Positions 34,061 through 43,800 of a DNA stretch of 64,000 bases are shown here, piece by piece; position 1 is the first letter of the stretch, and each line of letters starts with the position of its first letter. The translations under genes and the position numbers were made by a program. Origin of the DNA: Desulfovibrio intestinalis (lineage in GTDB: Bacteria > Desulfobacterota > Desulfovibrionia > Desulfovibrionales > Desulfovibrionaceae); assembly GCF_014202345.1 (NCBI RefSeq), contig NZ_JACHGO010000010.1:1-64000 (forward strand), given 5' to 3'. The notes under the pieces were generated by a model that saw only the letters and a list, made by a program, of their open reading frames with translations, searched no databases and was not told the DNA's origin.

Positions 34061-35227
34061 TCAGATAACGCCGCAGTCCAGAGTTTCCGTGTGCCATGTC
34101 ATTTCCGGTCCGTTCTGGGTTGTGCAAAGCTGCTGGATAAAATGGTTGCCGTCCATTCCGGAACAGAGCAGGTGTCGCCCCCCGGAAAGAAGCCCTGCAA
34201 GGATTTGGCGTGCGGTAATGGCGACGATTTCTCCTATCAGCTTCACGCTTGAACCCTGCCATGCAAGTGTTGCTTCAAGCTTTTTGGGCTCGCCTGAAGA
34301 TTCGCCTTCCATACTGAGCATATAGCATGTGTGTGGTGCTGTTGCCTGGCAATCGGTCTCGGAAGCTCGCACCAGTTTTTGCACAGATGCGGCGGTTTGT
34401 TCCTCTGTCTGCCAGGATTCGTCGGACCTGATCTGAAAGAGCGTCTGCATGGTGGCCGGGGGCATAAAGACATACAGCTTTGCGTTGCCGATGGCGTATC
34501 GTTCTGCAACATGCTGGAATTCATGATTGAAACTTGGATAAAGCAGAAATTTGCCGCGTGCAAAGCGCACATCCGCAAAGTGCGGGCCTTCACTGCTTTT
34601 AACGATCTTTCCGTCTTTACGGCAGACCATGCCCTGGCCGTATCCGTCCTTGAGGCTGTACACAATGTCGTAAGCGGCCGTCTGCGACATGGATTCGCCA
34701 CAATTGATGAAGGACATGCGCATACTGTGGACAGAATCAAACTCCTTTTCTGCCCAATATGCCGCAAACAGGCCAGACAAACCGGGAAAAATGCCTGCTG
34801 AAAGGACGAAAACCTGGTTTTTTTCGCGCAGGACGTCGTGCATAGGCGCGAGCCTGTCAAAAACCACTTCGTCCCCGGCCAGGTCTATGTAATGGCAACC
34901 AGTCTTGCAGGCGGCCTTGCCCACGGTATCCAGAATGAGGCGGGAAGGGCCAGCGCAATTGATAAGCAGGTCACAACCTTCGGCAAAAGACAGAACAGAA
35001 TTTTCATCCAGTGCGTCTACCTGTGCGTAACACCCCCGGCCGTTCAGCCGCGCGGCTGCTTCTATGCCTTTTTTACAGTTTCGCCCGCCAAGCCGGAATG
35101 AAAAAGAAGTATTTTTCAGCAATGATGACAGGCAAGCCTGCCCTCCGGCTCCGTAACTGCCCAAAATGCCGATGACAGCATCGCTGTGGGGCGGTTGGCG
35201 GTCATTGCCGTTTGCGTAAAGCGACAT
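34061..35227 (-). CDS. Saccharopine-dehydrogenase-like NAD(P) reductase, candidate thiazoline reductase
   Basis: The 388-residue protein opens with a dinucleotide-binding turn (VIGILGSYGAGGQACLSSLL) followed by FRLGGRNCKKG, LINCAGPSRLILDTV, CHYIDLAGDE and LSAGIFPGLSGLFAAY, the pattern of the saccharopine dehydrogenase NAD(P)-binding family. In pyochelin-type pathways a reductase converts a carrier-bound thiazoline ring to thiazolidine before N-methylation. PchG and YbtU belong to a different (Gfo/Idh-like) family, so this would be a non-homologous replacement. Position directly after the terminal NRPS that contains a methyltransferase supports the role. AAGGAG precedes the start. Substrate is inferred only. 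Confidence 0.68.
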   Translation of the reverse strand: MSLYANGNDRQPPHSDAVIGILGSYGAGGQACLSSLLKNTSFSFRLGGRNCKKGIEAAARLNGRGCYAQVDALDENSVLSFAEGCDLLINCAGPSRLILDTVGKAACKTGCHYIDLAGDEVVFDRLAPMHDVLREKNQVFVLSAGIFPGLSGLFAAYWAEKEFDSVHSMRMSFINCGESMSQTAAYDIVYSLKDGYGQGMVCRKDGKIVKSSEGPHFADVRFARGKFLLYPSFNHEFQHVAERYAIGNAKLYVFMPPATMQTLFQIRSDESWQTEEQTAASVQKLVRASETDCQATAPHTCYMLSMEGESSGEPKKLEATLAWQGSSVKLIGEIVAITARQILAGLLSGGRHLLCSGMDGNHFIQQLCTTQNGPEMTWHTETLDCGVI

Positions 35228-35300
35228 GATAGCTCCTTGTGCCTGCTGTGCTGCAAAGACGGGCGAGCTGGAAAATTCAGCTCACCCGTCTCTGGGGATG

Positions 35301-38300
35301 CTATGAAAGAATACGGTTAAGTTGGCCAGCCAGTTTGCGTACATGCGGTTCTTCAAGGCATGTCACATGGCTGCCCTCAACATCCGTGAAGGTCACGTTT
35401 CTGGCTCCGCTTTCACTCCACAGAGAAACCACGTCCATTGATTTTGACATCACCGGGTCGCGTTCAAGGGGGGCAAACACGGTTACAGGGCCGCCGTACT
35501 GTTCCGGCCTGTATTGGGCCACGGAAATAACGCTTGTGCGGTATATGGTGAAAATTCCGGCAAAATCGTCAAGAGTCATCCGGGTGAGGTACTGGTTGCC
35601 CGCCTTGATGGCGAGGTCATAGGCCAGACGGATGCGGTCCATTTCTTCCATTTGAGCAAGCTGTTCGTACTTGCTCAGGAAAGATTCGCTCAGGCTTCCC
35701 TGAACCTGTTTTTTCCAGTCGCCTTGTCGCAGATGCGTTTTATCCCAGTCGGAAAGCTGCGAGGCCACGCTGTTAAATTCTTCTCCGCTTATGTCGAGGC
35801 CCGTTTCTTCCAGAGGAATCATCAGTTCCTTGCAAAGCATATAGAAAGCGAAGATGTCGTCATCTATCAGAAAAGGCGGCTTCATTGAGCTTATGAGAGC
35901 AACGTGGCCCACTTCCTGCCCAGCGGATTCCAGTTGTCTGGCCATTTCGTAGGCGATAATGCCCCCCATGCAGAATCCGCCGAGGTAATACGGGCCATGC
36001 GGCTGCACCGCGCGTATGGCCTCAATATAATTTGCCGCCAGGGTTTCAATGCTGGCGCCTGAAGATACATATGCGTTGATATCATGCACCTGCAGGCCGT
36101 ACAGGGGTCTGTTGCAGGCAAAATGTCTGCGCAGATGCTTATAGACGAAAAGCCGCCCGCGGCCGTCGCTGATGATAAAGAATGGCTCCTTATCCCCCTC
36201 TTTTTTCATGGGTATCAGCGGGGTGGCGGTGTGAAATTCATCGTCTTCTTCTTTATTGCCCGCCAGCATGTTGCGCAGGGTTGCGGCCATGCCAGCCAGG
36301 GTGGGCTGCTCAAACAAATTGCGCAGGGTCAGTTCTTTCTGGACGGCATTGTCTGTAAATTCCTCACGCATACGGGCCAGCAGTTTGGTCAGCAGCAGCG
36401 AGTCGCCGCCTACCTCAAAGAAATTGGCATCGGCGCTTATTTTTTCCACGCTCAACACTTCGGACCATATGGCTGCCATTTTTTCTTCAAACGGGTCTGC
36501 CGGCATCACATAGGCCTTGGGAGTTTCCACCTGTGCGCGAGCGCCCGTACCGAGAGCCTTACGGTCCACCTTGCCCGTGGGGGTCAGCGGCAACCGCTCA
36601 AGCATGCTGAACCTGCCCGGGAGCATATAGGCCGGGAGGCGCTGTTTCAGGTATTCGCGCAGTGCGGGTTCATTCAGTGTACGTACGTTTCTGGTGTTCT
36701 GGGCCATAAGGATATGCTGTCCCAGCGCGCCGCAGGGATGCCCGGGCACGGGAAAGGCCGTCTGCTTTAAAAAACTGCTTTGGATCAGTGTTTCTTTCCA
36801 GCGTTCTTCGGACAGGAAGGGCGAATCCTGCTCCACACGTTCGTCTTCCAGTTCGCTGAAATCGATCAGAAACTCCATAGTGACCAGCAGCGGGTAATTG
36901 GCTCCGGTCTGCTCGAGGATGAGGACGCATCCGTTATGGTCAAGCAGGCTGTTGAGCCAGAGCATGGTCTGCTTCATGTTCGCGGCATTATGGAGCACGT
37001 TGTTGGCGATGATTACGTCAAAGCTGTTTTCTTCATATCCCTGACGCAGCGGGGGGCTATTGATGTCAAAGAGGTTGTAGGTGATGAACTCGTACCCGCT
37101 GAATTTATCCTTGGCCTTTTCAAGAAAGAAGGTGGAAATGTCGGTGTAGACGTAGCTGGTGTGCGCCGGATCAGCCAGGGGCAAGGTGACGGCGGTTGAA
37201 CTGCCCACACCCGCGCCAACCTCCAGAACACGAAGCGGTTTGCCGGAATCGCGGTCTTTCACTATGGAAGCAAAAGCCGCGCTCAGAATGGAGTAGTAGT
37301 ACTGGCTCATGGGATTATACTGATACACATCTTCCGCGACGGCCCAATCCCCTTCGGGGAACAGCAACTGCTGGGGATTGATCTCCTGACGGAAGAGCTG
37401 TGTCAGATGTGTGCAACTGCGCTCCATATAGGTGAGCAACTGGTGCCTGTTGCCAATACTGTGCGCTAGCGAGCGCACCTGTTTCCAAAGGGCATCAAGA
37501 GGAGCCTGAGGCAGGGCAAACTGGCTTTGATAGAGGTTTTTATCCAGTTTTTCCAGCAGACCCTCGCGGGAAAGCACGTTGAGCCAGCGCACCAGAAGCT
37601 TTTTGTGCACAGGGGCCACGCCCCCGCGTGTCATGATTTCTTGGGTGGTCAGGGTTTCCTTTTTTGTAAAAAGCCCGATTTCGCGCAGGGTATGGCACAT
37701 GTATGCCAGGCAAAGTTCGTCCAGGCTGGCCCAGAAATCGGAAAAAGCCTGTATGTCCTTGACGCCTTCAGGCAATGCCCTGGCCGCGTGACGGCTGTTC
37801 AGCAAAAGGGAGCGCCAGGCGATTTCTCCATCCTGCGCTACAGTGTCTTTTGCTTCTGCCACAACGTCCTTGCTGGCATCATCAGCGGGAACAATGTGGG
37901 CGTGCAGGCAGCGGCTGCCTTGTGTGCTGTCTTGGTCAACCGTGAGAATGGCTTCCCTGACGCCATCAAGCATCTTTAACGTTGTTTCAATTTCTCCCAG
38001 CTCAATGCGGAACCCGCCAATTTTTACCTGATGATCTTTGCGGCCAAGAAATTCCAGTACTCCTCCGGGAAGGTGCCTGGCCATATCTCCGGTATGGTAC
38101 AGGCGCTCGCCGCTTACCGGGTGGCAGATGAAACTTTCGCTGGTTCTTGCTTCATCTTTCCAGTAGCCCAGAGCAAGCCCGGTGCCTCCAATATACAGGT
38201 CGCCAGGGACAAAATCCGGGCAGGGCTCCATAGCGCTATTGAAAACGTAGAGTTTCTGGTTTTTCAGCGGATAGCCGTAAGGAATGCTTTTCCACTCCTC

Positions 38301-40889
38301 CTTTACCTGGTCGACGGGATAGGCCACAGACCATATGGAGGCTTCCGTCGCTCCTCCCAGGCTGACCATCCGGGTATGGGGAGCCACTGAGCGCAGATCT
38401 TCGGGCAGTTCCAGCGGAATCCAGTCGCCGCTGAGCATGGCCAGACGCAGGGCAGAGAGGTCGCCCTTGATGCTTTTGCATTCCCCTAACAGCATTTGCA
38501 GCAAGGCGGGAACCGTATTCCAGCAGGTGATTGCATGCCGTTCCATCAGCTGCAGCCAGTGCCCGGGCTCTCTGGTTTTGTCCGCATCGGGAATGACAAG
38601 GGTTCCACCTGCGCCAAGGATGCCAAAGATGTCGTAAACCGAGAGGTCAAAGCTGAGGGAAGAGAGGCCAAGAATTGAGTCCGCTTCCGTGACGCCGAAG
38701 CGCTCATTGATGTCCAGAATAGTGTTTACCGCTCCGCGGTGGTCTATAGTCACTCCCTTGGGAGTTCCGGTGGAGCCGGATGTGAAGATGACATAGGCCA
38801 GAGTGCCGGATGACTGGTTGAAAGAGGTTGGAACAGGCGAAGACAGCGCGTCTGGCTGGTCAAGACCGCCGGGCCCGCCCATATCCGGCGCGGCAATGCC
38901 TTCAAAAATATCAAAAGCGTCAGGTACAAGGGGAGTTACACCTTCCGGCCATGCGAAGGCCTGTGCCTCGCTGTTTTCGCATATGGCCAGCGAAACGCCG
39001 CCTTCCAGCAGCAGCTCTTGCCGCCGTAATTCGGGAAGGGCCGGGTCCACGGGCATGTAAGCGGCCCCGGCGTACGCCGTTCCCAGAACAGCGGCTACCT
39101 GCTTCCATCCCTTTTCCAGCATAACGGCCACAAGAGTGTTTTCTTCCACTCCCTTGCCGCGCAGTTCGCGGGCTAGGCGCAGGGCTTTATGGCGCAGCTC
39201 GGCGTAGGTGACGGTCAGGCCGCTTGTAATGACAGCGGCCTTGTTGGGAAACCGCCCGGCAGAGTGTTCAAAGAGCTGGTGCAGAAGCAGGTCGGGCAGG
39301 GGAGAGGAGGTGCCGTTGAATGTGACACGCTCCAGAACCTGTGGTTCGGGCAGCAGCCTTCTTTCTGTGTCCAGCCATGCCGCGTCGCTCTGCGCCAGGC
39401 GCAGCAAAAGCGACTCAAAGGCCGTGAACATATCGTCAAGCAAACCCTGTGGAAACAGCTCTTCTATGGCATCCCAGTTGCAAACCAGCATGCCATCTTG
39501 CTCGAATACCTGGTTATCAAGCCAGACCTGAGGCGTTTGGGTGATGTAGTACAGCACTTCGCCAAAGCTGCTCAGGCCAAACTCGTTGCCGTTATCGGTC
39601 GGGGTGATGCCGATGGTGCTGGTAAAAACCACAGGCATTTGCGCAGAGGCCCCGGCCTGGCGGATCTTTCCCATTTCCCGGATGGTTTTGACCCCGCTGA
39701 AATAGCGGTTGTCCAGATCATCCCACAAGCGGGCCTGAGTATTTTTTGCCCGTTCGGCAAAGCTGGCGCGCGCCCTGTTGTCAACTTCAAGCAGGTTGAG
39801 GGCGGTGAACTCCCCTATAACCTCCATTATTTGCGGGTGCAGGGGAAGGCGGTTGAAGATGGTCATGTTGAGGGTAAAATGCTGCTCTGCGCTCCAGGCG
39901 GCCAGAATGTCGGCATATACGCTGAGAACCACGCTGGTGGGCGACAGCCCCAGCTCTGCCGCCTTTTGTTTGATCTTTATCCAGTGCGGCTTGGGCAGGC
40001 AGAATCGGCGATGTGAAAATTCGGGGTTGGTAATGCCCGCAGGATTTTTGGCAAGGGGCAGTTGCGGCGCATCGGGCAATAAGGGAATGCGCGTTTCCCA
40101 GTAATTTTTTGACTTCTGGTACTCTGCCGACTGCTCAAGAGATTGCTCTGACAGAACATAGTCTCTGAAAGACAGGTCAAGCTCCGGCAGCAGGTCGCCG
40201 CGGCCTTCATAATAGGTATGGAAATCGCGGAAAAGAAGCTGCAGGCTGTAGCCGTCGGCAATGAGCTGGTCAAAGCCCATATGCAGGATGCCAACGCCGC
40301 CGGGCAGCAGGGAAACCCTGAGTTCAAACAGCGGCCATACGTCCGGGGCAAAAATATGGTGCGACATTCCGGAGCGGATCTCTTGCAGCCGTAATTCCTG
40401 ATCTTCGGACGAAACTTCCCGCAAATCCAGAACGTGTATGCTGTAGGGCGGCACATTTTCCAGAACTTTTTGCATGTTGCCGGGCAACATGACAGCCCGC
40501 AGCATGGCGTGCCGTGTAATGGTTGCCTGCCAGGCCTCATGCAGCCTGTCCAGATTCAGGTCTGTTTTGCGCAGTTCGATATAGGCATGGCAGGCGATAT
40601 TGCCTATTTCGAAGGCTTCATCCCGGCCCACAAGATACGCAGCCTGCATGTCATTCAAGGGAAATGGATCATGCGCTTGCTGTGGGCTGGGGTGAATGAC
40701 GGTTTCTGCTCCTCCGCCTTTTTTTTCTGCCCGGAGCAGATCCAGAATTTCCGTTTTAACGGCGGAAATCTGGCGCAGCAGATCTTTATTCATAACGCCT
40801 TTGGGGGCGGTGTACCGCACAGCTCCGCCTTCTTCCCAGAGGCGCACTCCCTGCTTTTCGATGTGTCCCAGAAGCTGTTGCGCAGTCAT
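35301..40889 (-). CDS. Terminal NRPS: docking-Cy-A(MT)-PCP-TE, cysteine-specific
   Basis: 1862 residues. TubC-like docking domain (1-55), cyclisation domain (about 72-500) with D207-QLIA-D212, adenylation domain (about 535-970 and 1405-1450) with FDLSVYDIFG, WNTVP, MLSGDWIP and GGATEASIWS, the cysteine-type pocket motifs. A methyltransferase is inserted between A8 and A10 (about 1020-1400; SAM motif EVGAGVGS at 1224-1231). Then PCP (Ser1497, GGDSL) and thioesterase (about 1565-1855). The TE nucleophile motif reads GGFCMGG with Cys1640 instead of Ser; His in EGSHVTCL is present. It activates and cyclises the last Cys, may N-methylate it as in PchF, and releases the product. It overlaps the previous NRPS by ATGA. 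Confidence 0.92.
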   Translation of the reverse strand: MTAQQLLGHIEKQGVRLWEEGGAVRYTAPKGVMNKDLLRQISAVKTEILDLLRAEKKGGGAETVIHPSPQQAHDPFPLNDMQAAYLVGRDEAFEIGNIACHAYIELRKTDLNLDRLHEAWQATITRHAMLRAVMLPGNMQKVLENVPPYSIHVLDLREVSSEDQELRLQEIRSGMSHHIFAPDVWPLFELRVSLLPGGVGILHMGFDQLIADGYSLQLLFRDFHTYYEGRGDLLPELDLSFRDYVLSEQSLEQSAEYQKSKNYWETRIPLLPDAPQLPLAKNPAGITNPEFSHRRFCLPKPHWIKIKQKAAELGLSPTSVVLSVYADILAAWSAEQHFTLNMTIFNRLPLHPQIMEVIGEFTALNLLEVDNRARASFAERAKNTQARLWDDLDNRYFSGVKTIREMGKIRQAGASAQMPVVFTSTIGITPTDNGNEFGLSSFGEVLYYITQTPQVWLDNQVFEQDGMLVCNWDAIEELFPQGLLDDMFTAFESLLLRLAQSDAAWLDTERRLLPEPQVLERVTFNGTSSPLPDLLLHQLFEHSAGRFPNKAAVITSGLTVTYAELRHKALRLARELRGKGVEENTLVAVMLEKGWKQVAAVLGTAYAGAAYMPVDPALPELRRQELLLEGGVSLAICENSEAQAFAWPEGVTPLVPDAFDIFEGIAAPDMGGPGGLDQPDALSSPVPTSFNQSSGTLAYVIFTSGSTGTPKGVTIDHRGAVNTILDINERFGVTEADSILGLSSLSFDLSVYDIFGILGAGGTLVIPDADKTREPGHWLQLMERHAITCWNTVPALLQMLLGECKSIKGDLSALRLAMLSGDWIPLELPEDLRSVAPHTRMVSLGGATEASIWSVAYPVDQVKEEWKSIPYGYPLKNQKLYVFNSAMEPCPDFVPGDLYIGGTGLALGYWKDEARTSESFICHPVSGERLYHTGDMARHLPGGVLEFLGRKDHQVKIGGFRIELGEIETTLKMLDGVREAILTVDQDSTQGSRCLHAHIVPADDASKDVVAEAKDTVAQDGEIAWRSLLLNSRHAARALPEGVKDIQAFSDFWASLDELCLAYMCHTLREIGLFTKKETLTTQEIMTRGGVAPVHKKLLVRWLNVLSREGLLEKLDKNLYQSQFALPQAPLDALWKQVRSLAHSIGNRHQLLTYMERSCTHLTQLFRQEINPQQLLFPEGDWAVAEDVYQYNPMSQYYYSILSAAFASIVKDRDSGKPLRVLEVGAGVGSSTAVTLPLADPAHTSYVYTDISTFFLEKAKDKFSGYEFITYNLFDINSPPLRQGYEENSFDVIIANNVLHNAANMKQTMLWLNSLLDHNGCVLILEQTGANYPLLVTMEFLIDFSELEDERVEQDSPFLSEERWKETLIQSSFLKQTAFPVPGHPCGALGQHILMAQNTRNVRTLNEPALREYLKQRLPAYMLPGRFSMLERLPLTPTGKVDRKALGTGARAQVETPKAYVMPADPFEEKMAAIWSEVLSVEKISADANFFEVGGDSLLLTKLLARMREEFTDNAVQKELTLRNLFEQPTLAGMAATLRNMLAGNKEEDDEFHTATPLIPMKKEGDKEPFFIISDGRGRLFVYKHLRRHFACNRPLYGLQVHDINAYVSSGASIETLAANYIEAIRAVQPHGPYYLGGFCMGGIIAYEMARQLESAGQEVGHVALISSMKPPFLIDDDIFAFYMLCKELMIPLEETGLDISGEEFNSVASQLSDWDKTHLRQGDWKKQVQGSLSESFLSKYEQLAQMEEMDRIRLAYDLAIKAGNQYLTRMTLDDFAGIFTIYRTSVISVAQYRPEQYGGPVTVFAPLERDPVMSKSMDVVSLWSESGARNVTFTDVEGSHVTCLEEPHVRKLAGQLNRILS

Positions 40890-43800
40890 ATGACGCCTTC
40901 CTCCATGTCCTCGTGATGATTTGCCGCATCCACCATTGCCGCGAGTTCTGCTATCGTGGGGGCATCAAAAAAACTTCTCAGCTGCAGTTCCGTATTGCAG
41001 CGGCGTCTGAGAAGGGTCAGGATTTGTATGGCGATCAATGAATTGCCGCCAATTTCGAAAAAATTGTCGTCCCTGCCAATGCCTGTTTTGCCCATAACCT
41101 CCATCCATATTTCTGCAATGGCGCGTTCCAGATCGGTCTGCGGCGGTGCATTGTTCTGTCTGTCGGCCTGTTGTTCCGGCATGGGCAGGGAGCGTCTGTT
41201 GATTTTGCCATTGGGCAGAAGCGGCATGGAATCAAGCCGCACATAAATTCCTGGAACCATATAGTGCGGCAGTTTTTTTCGCAGGAAGGCACGAAGCGCC
41301 TTGTCGTCCAGATCTCTGTTTTTCTCCGTCAGGTAATGGCAGATAAGCTGCTTTGTGTTTCTGCCTTTTTCGATGCAGGAGGCGACGGCAAAAGTTACGC
41401 CGGGGTACTGTGTGAGAGCGGATTCAATTTCGCCAAGTTCCACACGGTGTCCCCCGATCTTGACCTGAAAATCCTTGCGGCCCAGGAACTCCATATTTCC
41501 GTCAGGGAGCCAGCGGCCAATATCGCCGGTGCGGTATAGAATTTCGCCCGTTTCTGGGTGCGGAAAGAAGCTGAAAGCAGTTTTTTCCGGGTCATTCCAG
41601 TAGCCTCTGGCCAGACCCTTGCCAGCAATAAAGAGCTGGCCGGGCACATTGTCCGGGCATTCCTGCAATGCCTCGTTAAGAATATGAAAGCGCTGATTTT
41701 TTAATGGGCGGCCATATGGTATGCTTTTCCAGTTCTGTGGAACATCGCCAACAATATAACAGTTGGACCAGATGGAAGCCTCCGTTGCGCCGCCCAGTGC
41801 AACTACCCGCGCGTCAGGCCAGAGCGAGCGGATTTCACCGGGCAGGGAGAGCGGGACCCAGTCGCCGCTGAGCAGAACCAGAGACAGGCCGCCGGGGATA
41901 TCGCCCTTATGGCTGCACTGGCTGTCTATGATGTAGGTCGTGAACATCTGCATCAGCGTGGGCACTGTATTCCACAGGCTGACGTTTTCCCTTTTCGCCA
42001 GTTCAAGCCAGTGGGACGGATCACGGGTTTTGTCCGGGGCTGGCAGCACAATGGTTCCGCCAGCCGCCAGCAGGCCAAAAATATCGTAGACCGAGAGGTC
42101 AAAATTCAGGTCGGAGAGACTGAGCATCCTGTCTTGTGGCCCGATCTGAAACCGGCTGTTGATATCAAGAATGGTATTTACAGCCGCGGCGTGATCGATC
42201 ATGACCCCTTTGGGCTTGCCTGTGGAACCGGACGTGTAGATCACATAGGCCAGATCGCGCGATGTCTGCTTCCAGACAGGAGCGCGCGCCGGGGCCTCTG
42301 CTGCGTCCGCAGAAAGGGAATCCACCGCAACAGGCTTTACCCCTTGCGGCCATGTCAGGCTTTGCAGCAGAGAGGATTGGGTCAGGGCAATCCGAACGCC
42401 TGCGTCTTCCATGAGCATTTGAAGGCGTTCCGGCGGCAAGCCCGGGTCAATGGGGAGATAGGCCGCGCCGGAGTAGAGCACTCCCAGAACTCCGGCTATT
42501 TGCTCCCACCCCTTTTCCATAACTACGGCAACCAGTTCCCCGACCTTGCAGTTCTGGCTTTGCAGCATACTGCCCACAGCATGAGCCCTGTTGCGAAGTT
42601 CCGCGTAGCTCAGACATTTTTCTGGCGTGACAACGGCTTTGGCGTCCGGCCGCAGCAGGGCCTGCCCGTCAAAAAGGGCATGCAGCAAGGTGTCGGCGGT
42701 TGCTTCTTCCGTGGTGTTTGCTTCAGCGTGCCGTTTCTTGTCTTCTTCAGGGAGTTGCACGGGATGCTTGAGGGAAAATACGCTGTCGTCCTTGAGCATA
42801 CGGCGCAGCAATGCCGTGAAGGCTTTGAACATGGCCGCAATTTGCCCCTGTGGAAAAGCGCTTTCCACAACGTCCCAGTTGATATGTACCTTGTTGTCGA
42901 ACTGGAAGATGCTGAAGTCGATGAGCACCTGGGTGGTTTGGCTGATGGAGTATTTGATTTCCATCGCTTCTCCGCCCAAGGTGGAGCTTTTGCCAATATC
43001 GCCGACTTTGAGAATGTTGGTGAACACCACCGGCATCAGGACGTTATTATTGGGCCTGTAGCGCATAAGCTCACGAACAACCTTGACGCCGTTAAATTCC
43101 GTATGCTCCATATCCATCCAGAACTGGCTTTGTAAAAGCCTGGCCCGGTCCAGCAGGGTGGAGTTTTGCGGGCATTGGCAGGCCAGCAGAAGAATGTCGG
43201 TGAAGTCGCCAAGAATGACGCCCGCTTCGGGATGGATATTGCGTCTGTTGAAATAAGAAATGCTGAGTGCAAAATCGTGGTGGCGGTTCCAAAGGCGGAG
43301 TACGTCAGTAAAAGCCGCAAGCAGGGTAAACGTTCCGGTAAGGCCCAGGCGCGCAGATTTCTGCTCAAATTCGCGCCAGTCCTCCATATCCCATATGTCA
43401 GTATGGCGGCTGAAGCGGCTGCTTGTTGCTGTGGCCGTATTTGCTTCCCGGTGGAATTCGGGAGCCGGAGGAAAGTCCGGCAGCCGTTCTTCCCAGTAAG
43501 CCTGCGCCTTTGCGAAATCTGTACTTTTTTCGCCAGATTCGAGGCTCAGCACGTAGTCCCTGAACGTCAGGCTGAATTCAGGAAGCTGCGCGTCAGGATT
43601 TTCATAAAATATTTTGAGATCTTGTAGCAGTATTGGAAAACTTGACGCGTCCAGAAGCAGGGCATCTATGCTGAGGTGCAAGCGGGTTACATCTTCGTCA
43701 AGAAGGCTCAAACGTATGTCAAACATGGGCCAGACGCCCAGTGGCAGAACCTGATGCGACATTTCATCGCGAACACTGTGCAGCCTTGCCTGCTGTTCCG

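Noticed and set aside
41909..43135. 408-codon ORF antisense to the second NRPS
   Set aside because: Covers conserved A and Cy domain sequence on the other strand; similar shadows appear opposite every NRPS gene.
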